DNA of 64,000 nucleotides from Chloroflexota bacterium (GTDB taxonomy: Bacteria > Chloroflexota > Anaerolineae > Anaerolineales > Anaerolineaceae). The position numbers were made by a program, and so were the translations under genes. Under the pieces are notes generated by a model. It was not told the DNA's origin and ran no database searches. It saw only the letters and a list, made by a program, of their open reading frames with translations. The stretch is taken from NCBI GenBank assembly GCA_029561345.1, contig JAKQJC010000007.1, positions 1-64,000 on the forward strand, given 5' to 3'. Below are positions 33,782-42,654 of this stretch, in pieces (position 1 is the first letter of the stretch; every line of letters starts with the position of its first letter).

Positions 33782-35860
33782 ATGAGACATTCCCTTCGCA
33801 TTGGCTTTTTTATTACCCTTCTAATCACCCTTCTGCTCGCCGGGCTGACTGCTGGCTGTCAGGGCGCGGGCAGTCAGGATATTCTGACCCCGGCCGAGCG
33901 CGCCTGGCTTGAAGAACATCCCCGCATTCGCATTGCGCCTGACCCCAATTTTCCCCCAATTGAATATTTTGATGAACAGGGCAATTACCGCGGCGTGGTC
34001 GCCGATTATTTTGAAGTCATTCAGCAGCGCCTGAATTACCGCTTTGAAATTGTGCGGCTTGAAACCTGGGATGATGTGATCATGCAGGCCAAAGCCCGCC
34101 AAATTGACGGCATCACCGCGGCGCAAATCACGCCGGAGCGCTCTGAATACCTGCTCTACACCCAACCCATCCTCGATATTCCCAACGTCATTATCATGCG
34201 CAATGACAGCGACCAGACCTACCAGCTGGGTGACATGGGCGGCATGGCGGTGGCCATCACCCGTAACAACGCGCTGGATGAATATATCCGCACCAATTAC
34301 CCTGAAATCACCATCATGCAGGTGAAGGACGATTTGACCGCGCTGCAGGATGTTTCCTTTGGCCGCGCCGACGCCACCGTGGTCAACCAGGCCATCGCCT
34401 CATACCTCATCCGTGAAAAAGGCATCGCCAATTTGCGCGTGGTCGGCGATTCAGGCAAAACCAACTCCCTGTCCATTGCCACCCGCTCTGATGTGCCCCT
34501 TCTCAACAGCATCATGAAAAAAGGCCTGGCCGCCGTCACCCAGTCTGAGCGCGACGCCATTTACAGCCGCTGGGTGAGCCTCGGTTCAGACCGCTTCTGG
34601 ACCACCCGCGAATTCTGGGTGACCGTGGGCATCAGCCTCAGCGTGCTCTTCCTGGCCTTTGGTGTGATCATCGTCTGGAACCGCACCCTGCGCATCCAGG
34701 TGGATTCCAAGACCGTGGAACTGAACCGCGAACTGGCCGAACGCCGCCGGGCCGAAGAAAAAATTCAGCAGCAGCTCATGCAGCTTTCGGCCCTTCACGC
34801 CATTGACCTGGCCATCAGCTCCAGCCTCGACCTGCGCATCATTCTGAACATCCTGCTCGAGCAGGTCACCGTGCAGCTGCATGTGGATGCGGCCGATGTG
34901 CTCATGCTCAACTCGTTCACCCAGATTCTGGAATACGCCGCCGGCATTGGTTTTGAGACCCGCTCCATCGAACGGTCGCGGGTGGCCCTGGGCGACGGCG
35001 CCGCCGGTATTGTGGCCCAGGAACGCCGCCTGCTCAGCATTCCCGATCTCAAGCAGTTCAAAAGCCTGCTGAGCAACACTGATTTTGCAAAGGAAAATTT
35101 TATCTCCTATTTCGGCGTGCCCCTCATCTCCAAAGGCCAGGTGAAGGGCGTGCTGGAGATCTTTCAGCGCACCCCCTTTGCCCCCGACCCTGAATGGCTG
35201 CAGTTTCTCGAAACCCTGGCCGGGCAGGTGTCCATTGCCATCGATAACGCCGAACTGTTCGAAAAGCTGCAGCGCTCACACAGCGAGCTGGTGCATGCCT
35301 ACGAAGAAACCATCGAGGGTTGGTCCAACGCCCTGGACCTGCGCGACCAGGAAACCGAAGGCCATTCGCGCCGGGTAACCGACATGTCGGTGAAGCTGGC
35401 CCGCGAAATGGGCATGACCGACGAGCAGGTGGCGCACGTGCGCCGCGGCGCCTTGCTGCATGATATCGGTAAAATGGGCGTGCCCGATAATATCCTGCTC
35501 AAACCCGGCCCGCTGACCAACGAAGAATGGCAGATCATGCGCAAGCACCCGGTCTATGCCTTTGACATGCTCTACCCCATCACCTTCCTGCGCGACGCCC
35601 TCGATATTCCCTACTGCCACCACGAAAAATGGGACGGCTCCGGCTACCCGCGCGCTCTGCGCGGCGAGCAAATTCCTCTGGCGGCGCGCATTTTCGCCAT
35701 CATTGACGTGTGGGATGCCCTCACCTCTGACCGGCCCTACCGCAAGGCCTGGAAGGAAGAACAGGCCCTGCAGCACATCCGCCAGCAGTCAGGCCAGCAT
35801 TTCGACCCCCTGGTGGTGGAACATTTCTTCAACCTCCTCAACGACCTGCCCTACCGCTGA
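33782..35860 (+). CDS. Membrane sensor: extracellular SBP3 domain, GAF, HD-GYP phosphodiesterase
   Basis: 692 aa from MRHSLRIGFF, which gives a perfect signal sequence (or lipobox LTAGC, Cys26). Residues 40-270 are an extracytoplasmic solute-binding family 3 domain (IRIAPDPNFPPIEYFDEQGNYRG, GITAAQITPERSEYLLYTQP, AVAITRNNALDEYI). A membrane helix (FWVTVGISLSVLFLAFGVII) leads to a coiled coil and a GAF domain (LDLRIILNILLEQVTVQL). The HD-GYP domain has HDIGK (His560-Asp561) and GYP at 621-623 in HHEKWDGSGYP. It should hydrolyse cyclic di-GMP in response to an amino-acid-like ligand. An earlier ATG at 33719 overlaps the -10 box. Confidence 0.93.
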   Translation: MRHSLRIGFFITLLITLLLAGLTAGCQGAGSQDILTPAERAWLEEHPRIRIAPDPNFPPIEYFDEQGNYRGVVADYFEVIQQRLNYRFEIVRLETWDDVIMQAKARQIDGITAAQITPERSEYLLYTQPILDIPNVIIMRNDSDQTYQLGDMGGMAVAITRNNALDEYIRTNYPEITIMQVKDDLTALQDVSFGRADATVVNQAIASYLIREKGIANLRVVGDSGKTNSLSIATRSDVPLLNSIMKKGLAAVTQSERDAIYSRWVSLGSDRFWTTREFWVTVGISLSVLFLAFGVIIVWNRTLRIQVDSKTVELNRELAERRRAEEKIQQQLMQLSALHAIDLAISSSLDLRIILNILLEQVTVQLHVDAADVLMLNSFTQILEYAAGIGFETRSIERSRVALGDGAAGIVAQERRLLSIPDLKQFKSLLSNTDFAKENFISYFGVPLISKGQVKGVLEIFQRTPFAPDPEWLQFLETLAGQVSIAIDNAELFEKLQRSHSELVHAYEETIEGWSNALDLRDQETEGHSRRVTDMSVKLAREMGMTDEQVAHVRRGALLHDIGKMGVPDNILLKPGPLTNEEWQIMRKHPVYAFDMLYPITFLRDALDIPYCHHEKWDGSGYPRALRGEQIPLAARIFAIIDVWDALTSDRPYRKAWKEEQALQHIRQQSGQHFDPLVVEHFFNLLNDLPYR

Positions 35861-35889
35861 TAACCCCATATCAATGAGCCGGTGTACAT

Positions 35890-35926
35890 AAACCTGCATC
35901 ATGGTAGGATGGACAGGTTTTTCTTT
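35890..35926 (+). terminator. Weak terminator after the HD-GYP gene
   Basis: AAACCTG/CAGGTTT (35890-35896 with 35914-35920), 17-nt loop, then TTCTTT. Modest stem, plausible position. Confidence 0.45.
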
Positions 35927-36077
35927 CCTATCTGTAAATTTCACCTTCTATACGTATATTTGTTCGTCGAACATCATTAACCGTTCAGCCAGGCTGGCGC
36001 TTTTCCAAATGCATTTAAGTTATTTGGCAAAGTGGGCATGGGCCTCCACTGCGCAGCTGCAAAAATTTTTGAAAACG

Positions 36078-36107
36078 CGCCCGGGGTGCCCGGCCCCAGG
36101 CGTTTTT
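36078..36107. terminator. Isolated GC-rich hairpin with flanking A and T runs
   Basis: CGCCCGGGG/CCCCAGGCG (36078-36086 with 36094-36102, one mismatch), with AAAA on the left and TTTTT on the right. It can act as a terminator in both directions. It lies in the middle of the 365-nt gap 35861-36225, which has no coding potential I can see. An upstream small RNA or a barrier between the two genes is possible. Confidence 0.5.
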
Positions 36108-36113
36108 ATGCCG

Positions 36114-36142
36114 TTGAAAAAAGGCTTGCAGCGTGATAGGAT
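36114..36142 (+). promoter_or_regulatory. Possible promoter of the ELWxxDGT protein gene
   Basis: TTGAAA (36114-36119), 17-nt spacer, TAGGAT (36137-36142), about 84 nt before the start codon and just after the isolated hairpin. Confidence 0.42.
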
Positions 36143-36225
36143 AAATACAGAGTTCATTCCTGTTTTCCACACATTCCATTTTTTTTGCCGGATAAATGAC
36201 CAGCCTGAAAGAAAAGGAGGATCTG

Positions 36226-39021
36226 ATGATGGGCTTATTGCGTTTATCACTGCGTTGTTTGATTTTTGTGCTGACCGGCGTCCTGCTGGCCGCCTCAGGC
36301 CAGCCTGCCGTGAGCGCCCAGATCCAGCCCGGAGCAGAAAAAACGCTCCGCATGGAAATGGAAGCGGATCCTCCTTTCCTGATCATGGATATCAACACTT
36401 TCCCGGCTTCGTCAAATTCAAAGAACCTGCTGGCCGTCAACGGCAGGCTGGTCTTTTTCAGCGCCACCACCCCCGCCTACGGGGAGGAACTCTGGGTAAG
36501 TGACGGCACAGCCAACGGCACCAAACTGGTGATGGATATCTGCCCGGGCATGTGCAGTTCGAGCCCTGCCAGGTTTATTGAAAAAGACGGCGTCCTCTTT
36601 TTCACCGCCACCCTGCCAGATACCGGCGCCGAACTCTGGCGCAGCGGCGGCACCAGCACCAACACCATCATGGTCAGGGATATCAACCCCGGCGAAAAAA
36701 GCAGCAGCATTTCCTCGCTGGTGATCTTCAATGACCGGCTCTATTTCTCCGCCTTTGACGGTGTTAACGGCACGGAGCTCTGGGAAAGCAATGGTCTGGA
36801 AGCGGGCACCACCATGACCCTGGATATCTGCCCGGGAAGCTGCAGCGGTGCTCCTAAAAACCTGATTACCTTCAACAACGCCCTTTACTTCAGGGCTTAT
36901 TCTGCCAGCGAAGGCGAGGAACTCTGGAAATCGGATGGCACCGCTTCGGGAACAGCTCAATTCTTCAGCTTCAACCCCGGCACAGGCAATTCCAATGTTC
37001 TGGACAACCGGGCTGTTTCGGATCATTATTTATTCTTCACCGCCAATTCGCCGGCATCCGGCAACGAAGTGTTCCGCACCGACGGCACCGGCACCGGCAC
37101 CATCCTCCTGGGCGATATCGTGGGCGGCACCGGCAGCAGCTACCCCAGGAATTTTGCCGTCCTTAACAACAAACTCTACTTTTCTGCCACCAGCGGCGGC
37201 GACAACGAGCTGTATGTTTCTGACGGCCTGCCCCCGGGCACCCTGCTGCTCAAAAACATCAACAGCCTGGGTTCCAGCTACCCGCAGGAATTAACCGTCG
37301 CAAATGGCAAGCTCTATTTTACGGCCAACAACGGTTCTGCCGGCATCGAACCCTGGGTCAGCGACGGCACGGCCACCGGCACCCAGCTTCTGAAAGACAT
37401 CATTACCGGCACAGAAAGCTCCAACCCGACCACGTTTTATAACGCCAGTGGAACGCTGCTGTTCAGCGCCGAAGATGGGGTGCATGGCCTGGAACCCTGG
37501 AAATCAGATGGCACCGTCACCTCCACCCTCATGCTGGCCGACAACCTCACCGGTTCAGAATCCGGCCGGTTTAAAACCCCTGCCCATTTCGTGGACGGTG
37601 ATGGCCACCTGAATGTGCTCTATGTTTCCAGAAATGCAGCCCGCGGTGAAGAAGTGTGGCTGTATCACCGCGGCGGCGGCGGCATCTTTGAAACATTCAA
37701 TGTCTCCTTGAAGGACGTCAACCCGTCCACCCAGGACAGCCAGAAAAGCCCCTCCCCCAGCGCCACAGGCAAACTGGGCACTCAGGTGGTTTTTGTGGCC
37801 AATGATGGGGTTTTGGGCAGCGAGCCCTGGATCACGGACATCTACGGCAGCACACCCACCCTGTTGAAAGATATCAACCCTGACGGCGGGGATGGAGATC
37901 CGGATGAATTTACCCTCTTTAACGGCCAGCTTTATTTCACGGCCTACAACCAGGGAAATAAAGAGCTCTGGGTCACCGATGGCACCGAAAGCGGAACAAC
38001 CATGGCGGTTGATCTGAACGGGGATAATACCGGCAATGTACAGTATCTGACCGTTTACAATGATGCGCTCTATTTCTCAGCCATGGATACTGGCGGCACC
38101 TGGCAGGAACTTTACCGCTTTGACGGTACCACAGCCGCCCTGGTGAAGGATATCTATTCCGGCGGCGGCTCTTCAGACCCGCAAAATTTGATGGTGTGGA
38201 AAGGCCGGCTTTATTTCAGCGTCACCACGCCCGACGGAAATCAGATCTGGTCCACTGACGGCACAGAGGCGGGCACGGTTCTGGCCGGGTATATTGAGCC
38301 GGGCGCTTCTGGTGAGGTTGATTGGCTGACCCCTGCCGGCGACTACCTGGTTTTTGTCACCTCGCACAGCAGCTACGGCTATGAGCTTTTCAGGCTCGAC
38401 GGCGTGAGCACCCAGACCGAACTGGTAAAGGATATTGTTGCCGGAACCGGCGACGGTTCCCCCAATTTTCTGATTCCGGCTGGAGATCTGGCTTTCTTTG
38501 AAGTCAATGAGGATGGATTCCGCGGCACTTACCGCACCGACGGCACGCCCGAAGGCACCTATATGGTGATGGCGGTGGACAGTCATCCGCTTTACGGCTC
38601 CTTCCAGGGCGCCACGGCGGCCGGCAGCCAGTACTACTTCACTGCCTACACCGCCGCCGCCGGGTTTGAGCTCTTCAAAAGCGACGGCACCCCCACCGGC
38701 ACCGTGCTGGTCAGCGACATCGTCCCTGGCCCAGGTTCTTCCCTGGCGCTCAGGCCCTGGAATGTGCTTGGCACGATATTCTTCGCGGCCGATGACGGGG
38801 TTCACGGCATGGAGCTGTGGCAAACCGACGGCACAGAAGCAGGCACGCACATGGTGGCGGATATCTTCCCCGGCATCGGCTCCGCCAATCCCTTCATCCT
38901 GCTTGGCGGGCCCGCTCTGTTCTTCAGCGCACAGAATGAAACCAGCGGCTACGAAATCTGGCTCTACCGCCACGAAGTTCCCGGCACAGAGCTGATGCTC
39001 CCACAGATCATCAAACCTTGA
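36226..39021 (+). CDS. Secreted ELWxxDGT-repeat protein
   Basis: 931 aa. AAAGGAGG at 36213-36220 places the start at the MM pair (36226/36229). Signal peptide (LLRLSLRCLIFVLTGVLLAASG), then about seventeen copies of the ELWxxDGTxxGT repeat spaced about 50 residues apart (ELWVSDGTANGT, ELWKSDGTASGT, EPWVSDGTATGT, QIWSTDGTEAGT, ELFKSDGTPTGT, ELWQTDGTEAGT). Each is linked to L(Y/F)F(S/T)A strands. This suggests two or three stacked beta-propellers. Some units are degenerate (EVWLYHRGGG, EPWITDIYGS). The C-terminus ELMLPQIIKP resembles the LPLV-type tail of other secreted proteins in the window. Probably an extracellular adhesion or recognition protein. Confidence 0.9.
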   Translation: MMGLLRLSLRCLIFVLTGVLLAASGQPAVSAQIQPGAEKTLRMEMEADPPFLIMDINTFPASSNSKNLLAVNGRLVFFSATTPAYGEELWVSDGTANGTKLVMDICPGMCSSSPARFIEKDGVLFFTATLPDTGAELWRSGGTSTNTIMVRDINPGEKSSSISSLVIFNDRLYFSAFDGVNGTELWESNGLEAGTTMTLDICPGSCSGAPKNLITFNNALYFRAYSASEGEELWKSDGTASGTAQFFSFNPGTGNSNVLDNRAVSDHYLFFTANSPASGNEVFRTDGTGTGTILLGDIVGGTGSSYPRNFAVLNNKLYFSATSGGDNELYVSDGLPPGTLLLKNINSLGSSYPQELTVANGKLYFTANNGSAGIEPWVSDGTATGTQLLKDIITGTESSNPTTFYNASGTLLFSAEDGVHGLEPWKSDGTVTSTLMLADNLTGSESGRFKTPAHFVDGDGHLNVLYVSRNAARGEEVWLYHRGGGGIFETFNVSLKDVNPSTQDSQKSPSPSATGKLGTQVVFVANDGVLGSEPWITDIYGSTPTLLKDINPDGGDGDPDEFTLFNGQLYFTAYNQGNKELWVTDGTESGTTMAVDLNGDNTGNVQYLTVYNDALYFSAMDTGGTWQELYRFDGTTAALVKDIYSGGGSSDPQNLMVWKGRLYFSVTTPDGNQIWSTDGTEAGTVLAGYIEPGASGEVDWLTPAGDYLVFVTSHSSYGYELFRLDGVSTQTELVKDIVAGTGDGSPNFLIPAGDLAFFEVNEDGFRGTYRTDGTPEGTYMVMAVDSHPLYGSFQGATAAGSQYYFTAYTAAAGFELFKSDGTPTGTVLVSDIVPGPGSSLALRPWNVLGTIFFAADDGVHGMELWQTDGTEAGTHMVADIFPGIGSANPFILLGGPALFFSAQNETSGYEIWLYRHEVPGTELMLPQIIKP

Positions 39022-39028
39022 ATGCAGA

Positions 39029-39063
39029 CCGGGGCTTTGATGGCTCAAAGCCCCGGAATTTTT
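39029..39063 (+). terminator. Terminator after the ELWxxDGT gene
   Basis: Perfect 12-bp stem CCGGGGCTTTGA/TCAAAGCCCCGG (39029-39040 with 39045-39056), TGGC loop, then AATTTTT. Confidence 0.93.
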
Positions 39064-39074
39064 CATTGTCTCAA

Positions 39075-39947
39075 TCAATACCGCTTCTTCTCATACAGGA
39101 AAACCTGATCCTCATCGGTGGGGCTGAAACCGGCCCCAGCAATCAGCGCCAGCAGTTCCGGCTGGCAGGCCGGCTGCCAGTAAACGCAGCCGCAGGCGCG
39201 TTCCGCGCACAGCCGCCGCAGGTCTTCCAGCAGAGCCGGAAAATCTTCCGGCGCGCAGGCGGCCGCCGCCAGCATCAGGTTCAGGCTGCCTTCATCCTCA
39301 TCCACAAAAACGGCAGCCAGCCCCTGCCCGCCGCGCCAGCTCAATAAATGGCCTTGTGCCAGCATATTTTCAATGATTTCCGCTTCGGGGTCGGCAAACT
39401 TCCAGCCCAGGTCCAGCAGCGGTCCCGTGAGCGGGATGAGCGGGTTGGCCTGCAGCACCGCCAGCGCGGCCGCGGCATCCCCCGCACCCAAAGCTTTGAA
39501 AGGCGCCGGCCGGTCTGCCAGCGGCAGGGCTGTGTGCGATTGCATTTTATTGATCAGGGTAAAACCGTGCTTGTCGCACAGGTGGTGCACCCGCACGCGC
39601 CGGTAACTGGTCATCAGGCGGATGGCCGAGCCGCCCCATTTCTGCCACAGCGCCAGCAGGTATTCGTGCATGCTCGAAGCCAGTCCCAGCCCGCGCAGTG
39701 GGTAAGCCACCCGCAGCCCTTCCATCCAGAACTGCGCGGCTGACATTTGGGTGAGCTTGACCAGCCCGCCCACCTGGCCCTTATATTCAGCGGTCACCAG
39801 CAGCCCGCGTGGGTCGGCCAGCCAGTGATCCCAGACATAGGGCACGTAATCGTTGCCGCGCCAGATGGTGCGCGTCAATTCAAGCACAGCGGCTTTATCA
39901 TACGGCATGGCCGGGCGGCAGACAGTGACCGGGGGCATGAACATCAT
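39075..39947 (-). CDS. GNAT-family N-acetyltransferase
   Basis: 290 aa. The N-terminal GNAT domain (10-150) has VCRPAMPYDKAAVLELTRTIW, the beta-4/acetyl-CoA loop GLRVAYPLRGLGLASSMHEYLL (the R-G-x-G-L form of motif A) and a following strand KHGFTLINKM. The C-terminal half (150-290) is a second, weaker GNAT-like or unknown domain (LLSWRGGQGLAAVFVDEDEGSLNLML). The substrate is not predictable. Starts 7 nt after the stop of the deacetylase-like lipoprotein gene, so the two are one transcription unit. Confidence 0.85.
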   Translation of the reverse strand: MMFMPPVTVCRPAMPYDKAAVLELTRTIWRGNDYVPYVWDHWLADPRGLLVTAEYKGQVGGLVKLTQMSAAQFWMEGLRVAYPLRGLGLASSMHEYLLALWQKWGGSAIRLMTSYRRVRVHHLCDKHGFTLINKMQSHTALPLADRPAPFKALGAGDAAAALAVLQANPLIPLTGPLLDLGWKFADPEAEIIENMLAQGHLLSWRGGQGLAAVFVDEDEGSLNLMLAAAACAPEDFPALLEDLRRLCAERACGCVYWQPACQPELLALIAGAGFSPTDEDQVFLYEKKRY

Positions 39948-39954
39948 GTTGTCC

Positions 39955-41193
39955 TCAGGGTTTTGGGGTCAGGTCCGTGACCTGGCCGCCAGCGCGGCGA
40001 AAGAGATGCCCCGGCAGCACATAAACGCCGTCCGGGCAGGGGGCCGCGGCCACCAGCTCTTGCAGGTGCTGCGGGTCGTTCTGCCGGCTGATATCCACCG
40101 GTCCCAGGGTGCATTTCTGGGCGCGCGGATCGTCTTTGAGGGTGTCGGCCAAAAACGCCACCGCCCCGTTGCTGCCCACAATGCGCGGCACGCGGTTGCG
40201 GTCAAAATCAGCGGCATAGGGCGGCGGCAAAAATTTTGCTCCGTAATAGGTGTCCACTTCCAGAATGCCCAGCAAAGCCTGGCCGTTGAGCGCCGTGTAG
40301 CTGATCAGAGCCTTCTTGGCGGCTTCATCTGAGGGCCACAGGCCAAACGGCAGAGCAATGATATTATCCACCTGCTCAAACAGCTCCGGACGGCCGGCTT
40401 TTTCAAGGTAATTCTTCAGCCAGCGCTCGTTTTCCTCGGCTGCCCACACCAGCTCTTTAGCATTGGTCATATCGAGGCGGGGATGCTGGAAAAAGTGATT
40501 GTAGGGCATGGCGTCGTGCTCAATGCACCAGACAATGGCCTTCGCCAGGCTGTCTTCCCAACCTTCGCCAACAATAAACCAGTCGCCGGCTTCCATGTTG
40601 GAATAATACTTGTCGCCAAAGTTGTAGAAAATGGCCGCCGAAAAGCCAAAATCGGGATGCTGCTGGTAGAACTGCCACATCAGCCCCAGGCCCGATTTCG
40701 GCGAGGGCTTGCCATTGGCATCCAGAAAGATCTGGTCGGCGTTGAACAGGTCGTCAATGGTGATCACCAGCGGCCGGCGCCCTTCGGGAACGCTCAGGTC
40801 GCCGCGCAGCCAGTCAGCCAGCGAAATCAGGGTGAAGCCCTGGTCATAGAGCGACTGGAGCTGGTTGGCGAAATCTTCCAGGCGCACCTTGGTCAGGGGC
40901 AAATCAGTGTAGCGGTTGGGGTAAAAGCGGTGGTAGGTGAGGATGGCCAGGCGTGGATCGCTGGTCCACAGGGTCACATCCATGGTCACAGGGGTGGGCG
41001 TCGGCGAAGGGATCACCGTGGGGCTTGGCACCGGCGTGGCTGTGGGCGGAATGGGCGTGAGGGTGGCCGTGGGCTGCTGCGTGGCCGTGGGCGGCTGAAT
41101 AGTGGGGGTGGGAGACTTAAAAGCCTGACTGCAGGCGCTGAGCGCCAGCAGAAGCAAGATTAAAATCAGAATGCGGGAACGGGTCATGGGCAT
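39955..41193 (-). CDS. Polysaccharide-deacetylase-like lipoprotein
   Basis: 412 aa. Lipobox LSAC (Cys21), Thr/Pro-rich linker to about residue 70, then a NodB-type fold: LAILTYHRFYPN, FANQLQSLYDQGFTLISLADWL and VITIDDLF, the TFDDG-like metal site. YNHFFQHPRLD then supplies a possible His-x3-His. Large insertions separate the motifs. It may act on surface glycans or peptidoglycan, though the non-standard motif spacing makes activity uncertain. It precedes a GNAT gene. Start at MPMTRSR with AGAGGA upstream. Confidence 0.82.
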   Translation of the reverse strand: MPMTRSRILILILLLLALSACSQAFKSPTPTIQPPTATQQPTATLTPIPPTATPVPSPTVIPSPTPTPVTMDVTLWTSDPRLAILTYHRFYPNRYTDLPLTKVRLEDFANQLQSLYDQGFTLISLADWLRGDLSVPEGRRPLVITIDDLFNADQIFLDANGKPSPKSGLGLMWQFYQQHPDFGFSAAIFYNFGDKYYSNMEAGDWFIVGEGWEDSLAKAIVWCIEHDAMPYNHFFQHPRLDMTNAKELVWAAEENERWLKNYLEKAGRPELFEQVDNIIALPFGLWPSDEAAKKALISYTALNGQALLGILEVDTYYGAKFLPPPYAADFDRNRVPRIVGSNGAVAFLADTLKDDPRAQKCTLGPVDISRQNDPQHLQELVAAAPCPDGVYVLPGHLFRRAGGQVTDLTPKP

Positions 41194-41443
41194 TTTATCC
41201 TCTAAAAAGTGTGTTTATTTTACCATTTTTGGCACATTTCGGGCCGTATCTGTAGGGGCGAGCCCGCTTGCTTTCCCGGCCAGCAGGGATCCTCAAAAGG
41301 GTTTCTCCCCTTCCCTGATGAAAAAGGCCTGGCCCTATCCCGCCCTGAAAAAAAAAGACGTCTCCCTGCGCCCCGTCCTCTTCCCCCATCCACATACCCG
41401 CCGGCCCGCCAAAACCCGTCTGCCGCGCGGCCTCAATTTGGGG

Positions 41444-41464
41444 TAAAATAGGTCAGAAAGACCT
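41444..41464 (+). promoter_or_regulatory. Possible -10 box and operator-like repeat before pqqD
   Basis: TAAAAT (41444-41449) is followed at once by the inverted repeat AGGTC-AGAAA-GACCT (41450-41464), three bases before the pqqD start. It could be an operator or an RNA hairpin at the 5' end. No good -35 was found; the rest of the 274-nt gap shows nothing. Confidence 0.35.
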
Positions 41465-41467
41465 GCC

Positions 41468-41752
41468 ATGCTCACCCTCAACCAGCGCCCCCACCCCATC
41501 CCTGACCTGACCCTGCAGCAGCCCATCGCTGGCGAAACCCTGCTCGTCACCCCGGCGCAGGGCAAGGTGCGCGTGCTCAACCCGGCGGGCAGCCGCATCT
41601 GGTCTCTGGTGGATGGCGCCCTGACAGCCGGCGAAATAGCCCTCCGCCTGGCCGAAACCTATGCCATTCCCCGCGAGCAGGCCGAAGCCGACACCCTGGC
41701 ATTTTTACAGTCCCTGCATGAGCGCGGACTGATCACCCTGGAGGTTGAATGA
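41468..41752 (+). CDS. PqqD-family peptide-binding protein
   Basis: 94 aa, complete. The winged-helix PqqD fold is visible: strand pair GETLLVTPAQGKVRVLNPAGSRIWSLVDG, then helices TAGEIALRLAETYAI and EQAEADTLAFLQSLHERGLI. Such domains recognise the leader of ribosomally made peptides and present them to modifying enzymes. No radical SAM enzyme or obvious precursor lies next to it. Instead its stop overlaps (ATGA) a surface protein gene, followed by a gingipain-like lipoprotein. A role in handling or sorting those proteins is inference. Confidence 0.9.
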   Translation: MLTLNQRPHPIPDLTLQQPIAGETLLVTPAQGKVRVLNPAGSRIWSLVDGALTAGEIALRLAETYAIPREQAEADTLAFLQSLHERGLITLEVE

Positions 41753-42654
41753 CGATTTCTCCCCGCTCAGCGCTCTGCCGCTGCGCCGCTGTGGTCATCC
41801 TGGCGGCTGCCTTGCTGCTGGCTTTCCAGCCGGTGCAGGCCTCCGTCACCCTGCTGAGCTTCACCCTGACGACTCAAAACCTGTCTGTCACTGCCCGCTG
41901 GCAGATGGCCAGCGAAAACGGCCTGACGGGATTCTACCTGCAGCGCGCGGCTGCCGCTGCCGGTCCCTTCCAACGCGCCAGCACCCTCATCCCTGCCACC
42001 GGCGACCTGCTGATGGGCGGAACCTACCAGACCACAGACTCGGCCGGCCTTGCCGCAGGCCAGGTGGTGTATTACCGCCTTGAGGCCCTGCAAAGCGACC
42101 AGACCTCGCAGTTTTTCGACCCGGCCAGCGTGACCATCCGGGCCAACACCGCGGCCACCGCAGCAACCCCCACCCCCACCGCCACTCCGCAGCCTTATCC
42201 GGCGGCTGGTCAACCCAGCCCCACCCCGCAGTCCGTGTCAGCGGTGCAAAACCAACCCGTCAGCCTACAGGCCACCGCCTATCCGGCGCCCCAGCCGGTT
42301 CCAACCGAAACCCCGGCCGCCTCCGCCCAGGCCAGCGCCACGGCTGCGCCTGCTTACCCGGCAGCCACCCCCGAGCCGCTGGTGACATCCAGCCCCACCG
42401 TGCCGCCTTACCCTCCGGGTGTGGTGCCCACCCTCATCCAGGGCGTCACCAACAACCCCACCCAGACCTCCAACGACATTATGCTGCCCGGTCTGAGCTT
42501 TGGCAATATGAGTCCCACTGCCGAGCCCGCCAAATTGCCCGATCTTTCTGACCCCAAGTCGGCTCCGTGGATCATCGGCGCCATTGTGGTTCTGGCCATT
42601 GTGTGGGTTATCCTCAAATGGCTGCAAAGCCGGGATGAAACGCCCAAACTCTGA
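41749..42654 (+). CDS. Single-pass surface protein: FN3-like domain, Pro/Thr stalk, C-terminal membrane anchor
   Basis: 301 aa. Signal peptide (AAVVILAAALLLAFQPVQA), then a fibronectin-III-like domain (about 35-130; TLTTQNLSVTARWQMASENGLTGFYLQRA is the usual 'how it looks' strand pair). A low-complexity Pro/Thr/Ala stalk (130-240), a region LPDLSDPKSAPW and a C-terminal helix IIGAIVVLAIVWVILKWL with a short basic tail complete it. This is the layout of a stalked cell-surface protein. It overlaps pqqD by 4 nt and the next gene by 20 nt, so the three genes are one unit. Confidence 0.82.
   Translation: MTISPRSALCRCAAVVILAAALLLAFQPVQASVTLLSFTLTTQNLSVTARWQMASENGLTGFYLQRAAAAAGPFQRASTLIPATGDLLMGGTYQTTDSAGLAAGQVVYYRLEALQSDQTSQFFDPASVTIRANTAATAATPTPTATPQPYPAAGQPSPTPQSVSAVQNQPVSLQATAYPAPQPVPTETPAASAQASATAAPAYPAATPEPLVTSSPTVPPYPPGVVPTLIQGVTNNPTQTSNDIMLPGLSFGNMSPTAEPAKLPDLSDPKSAPWIIGAIVVLAIVWVILKWLQSRDETPKL

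Noticed and set aside
38173-39078. 301-codon minus-strand frame
   Set aside because: Antisense to the ELWxxDGT repeats and spans the strong terminator.
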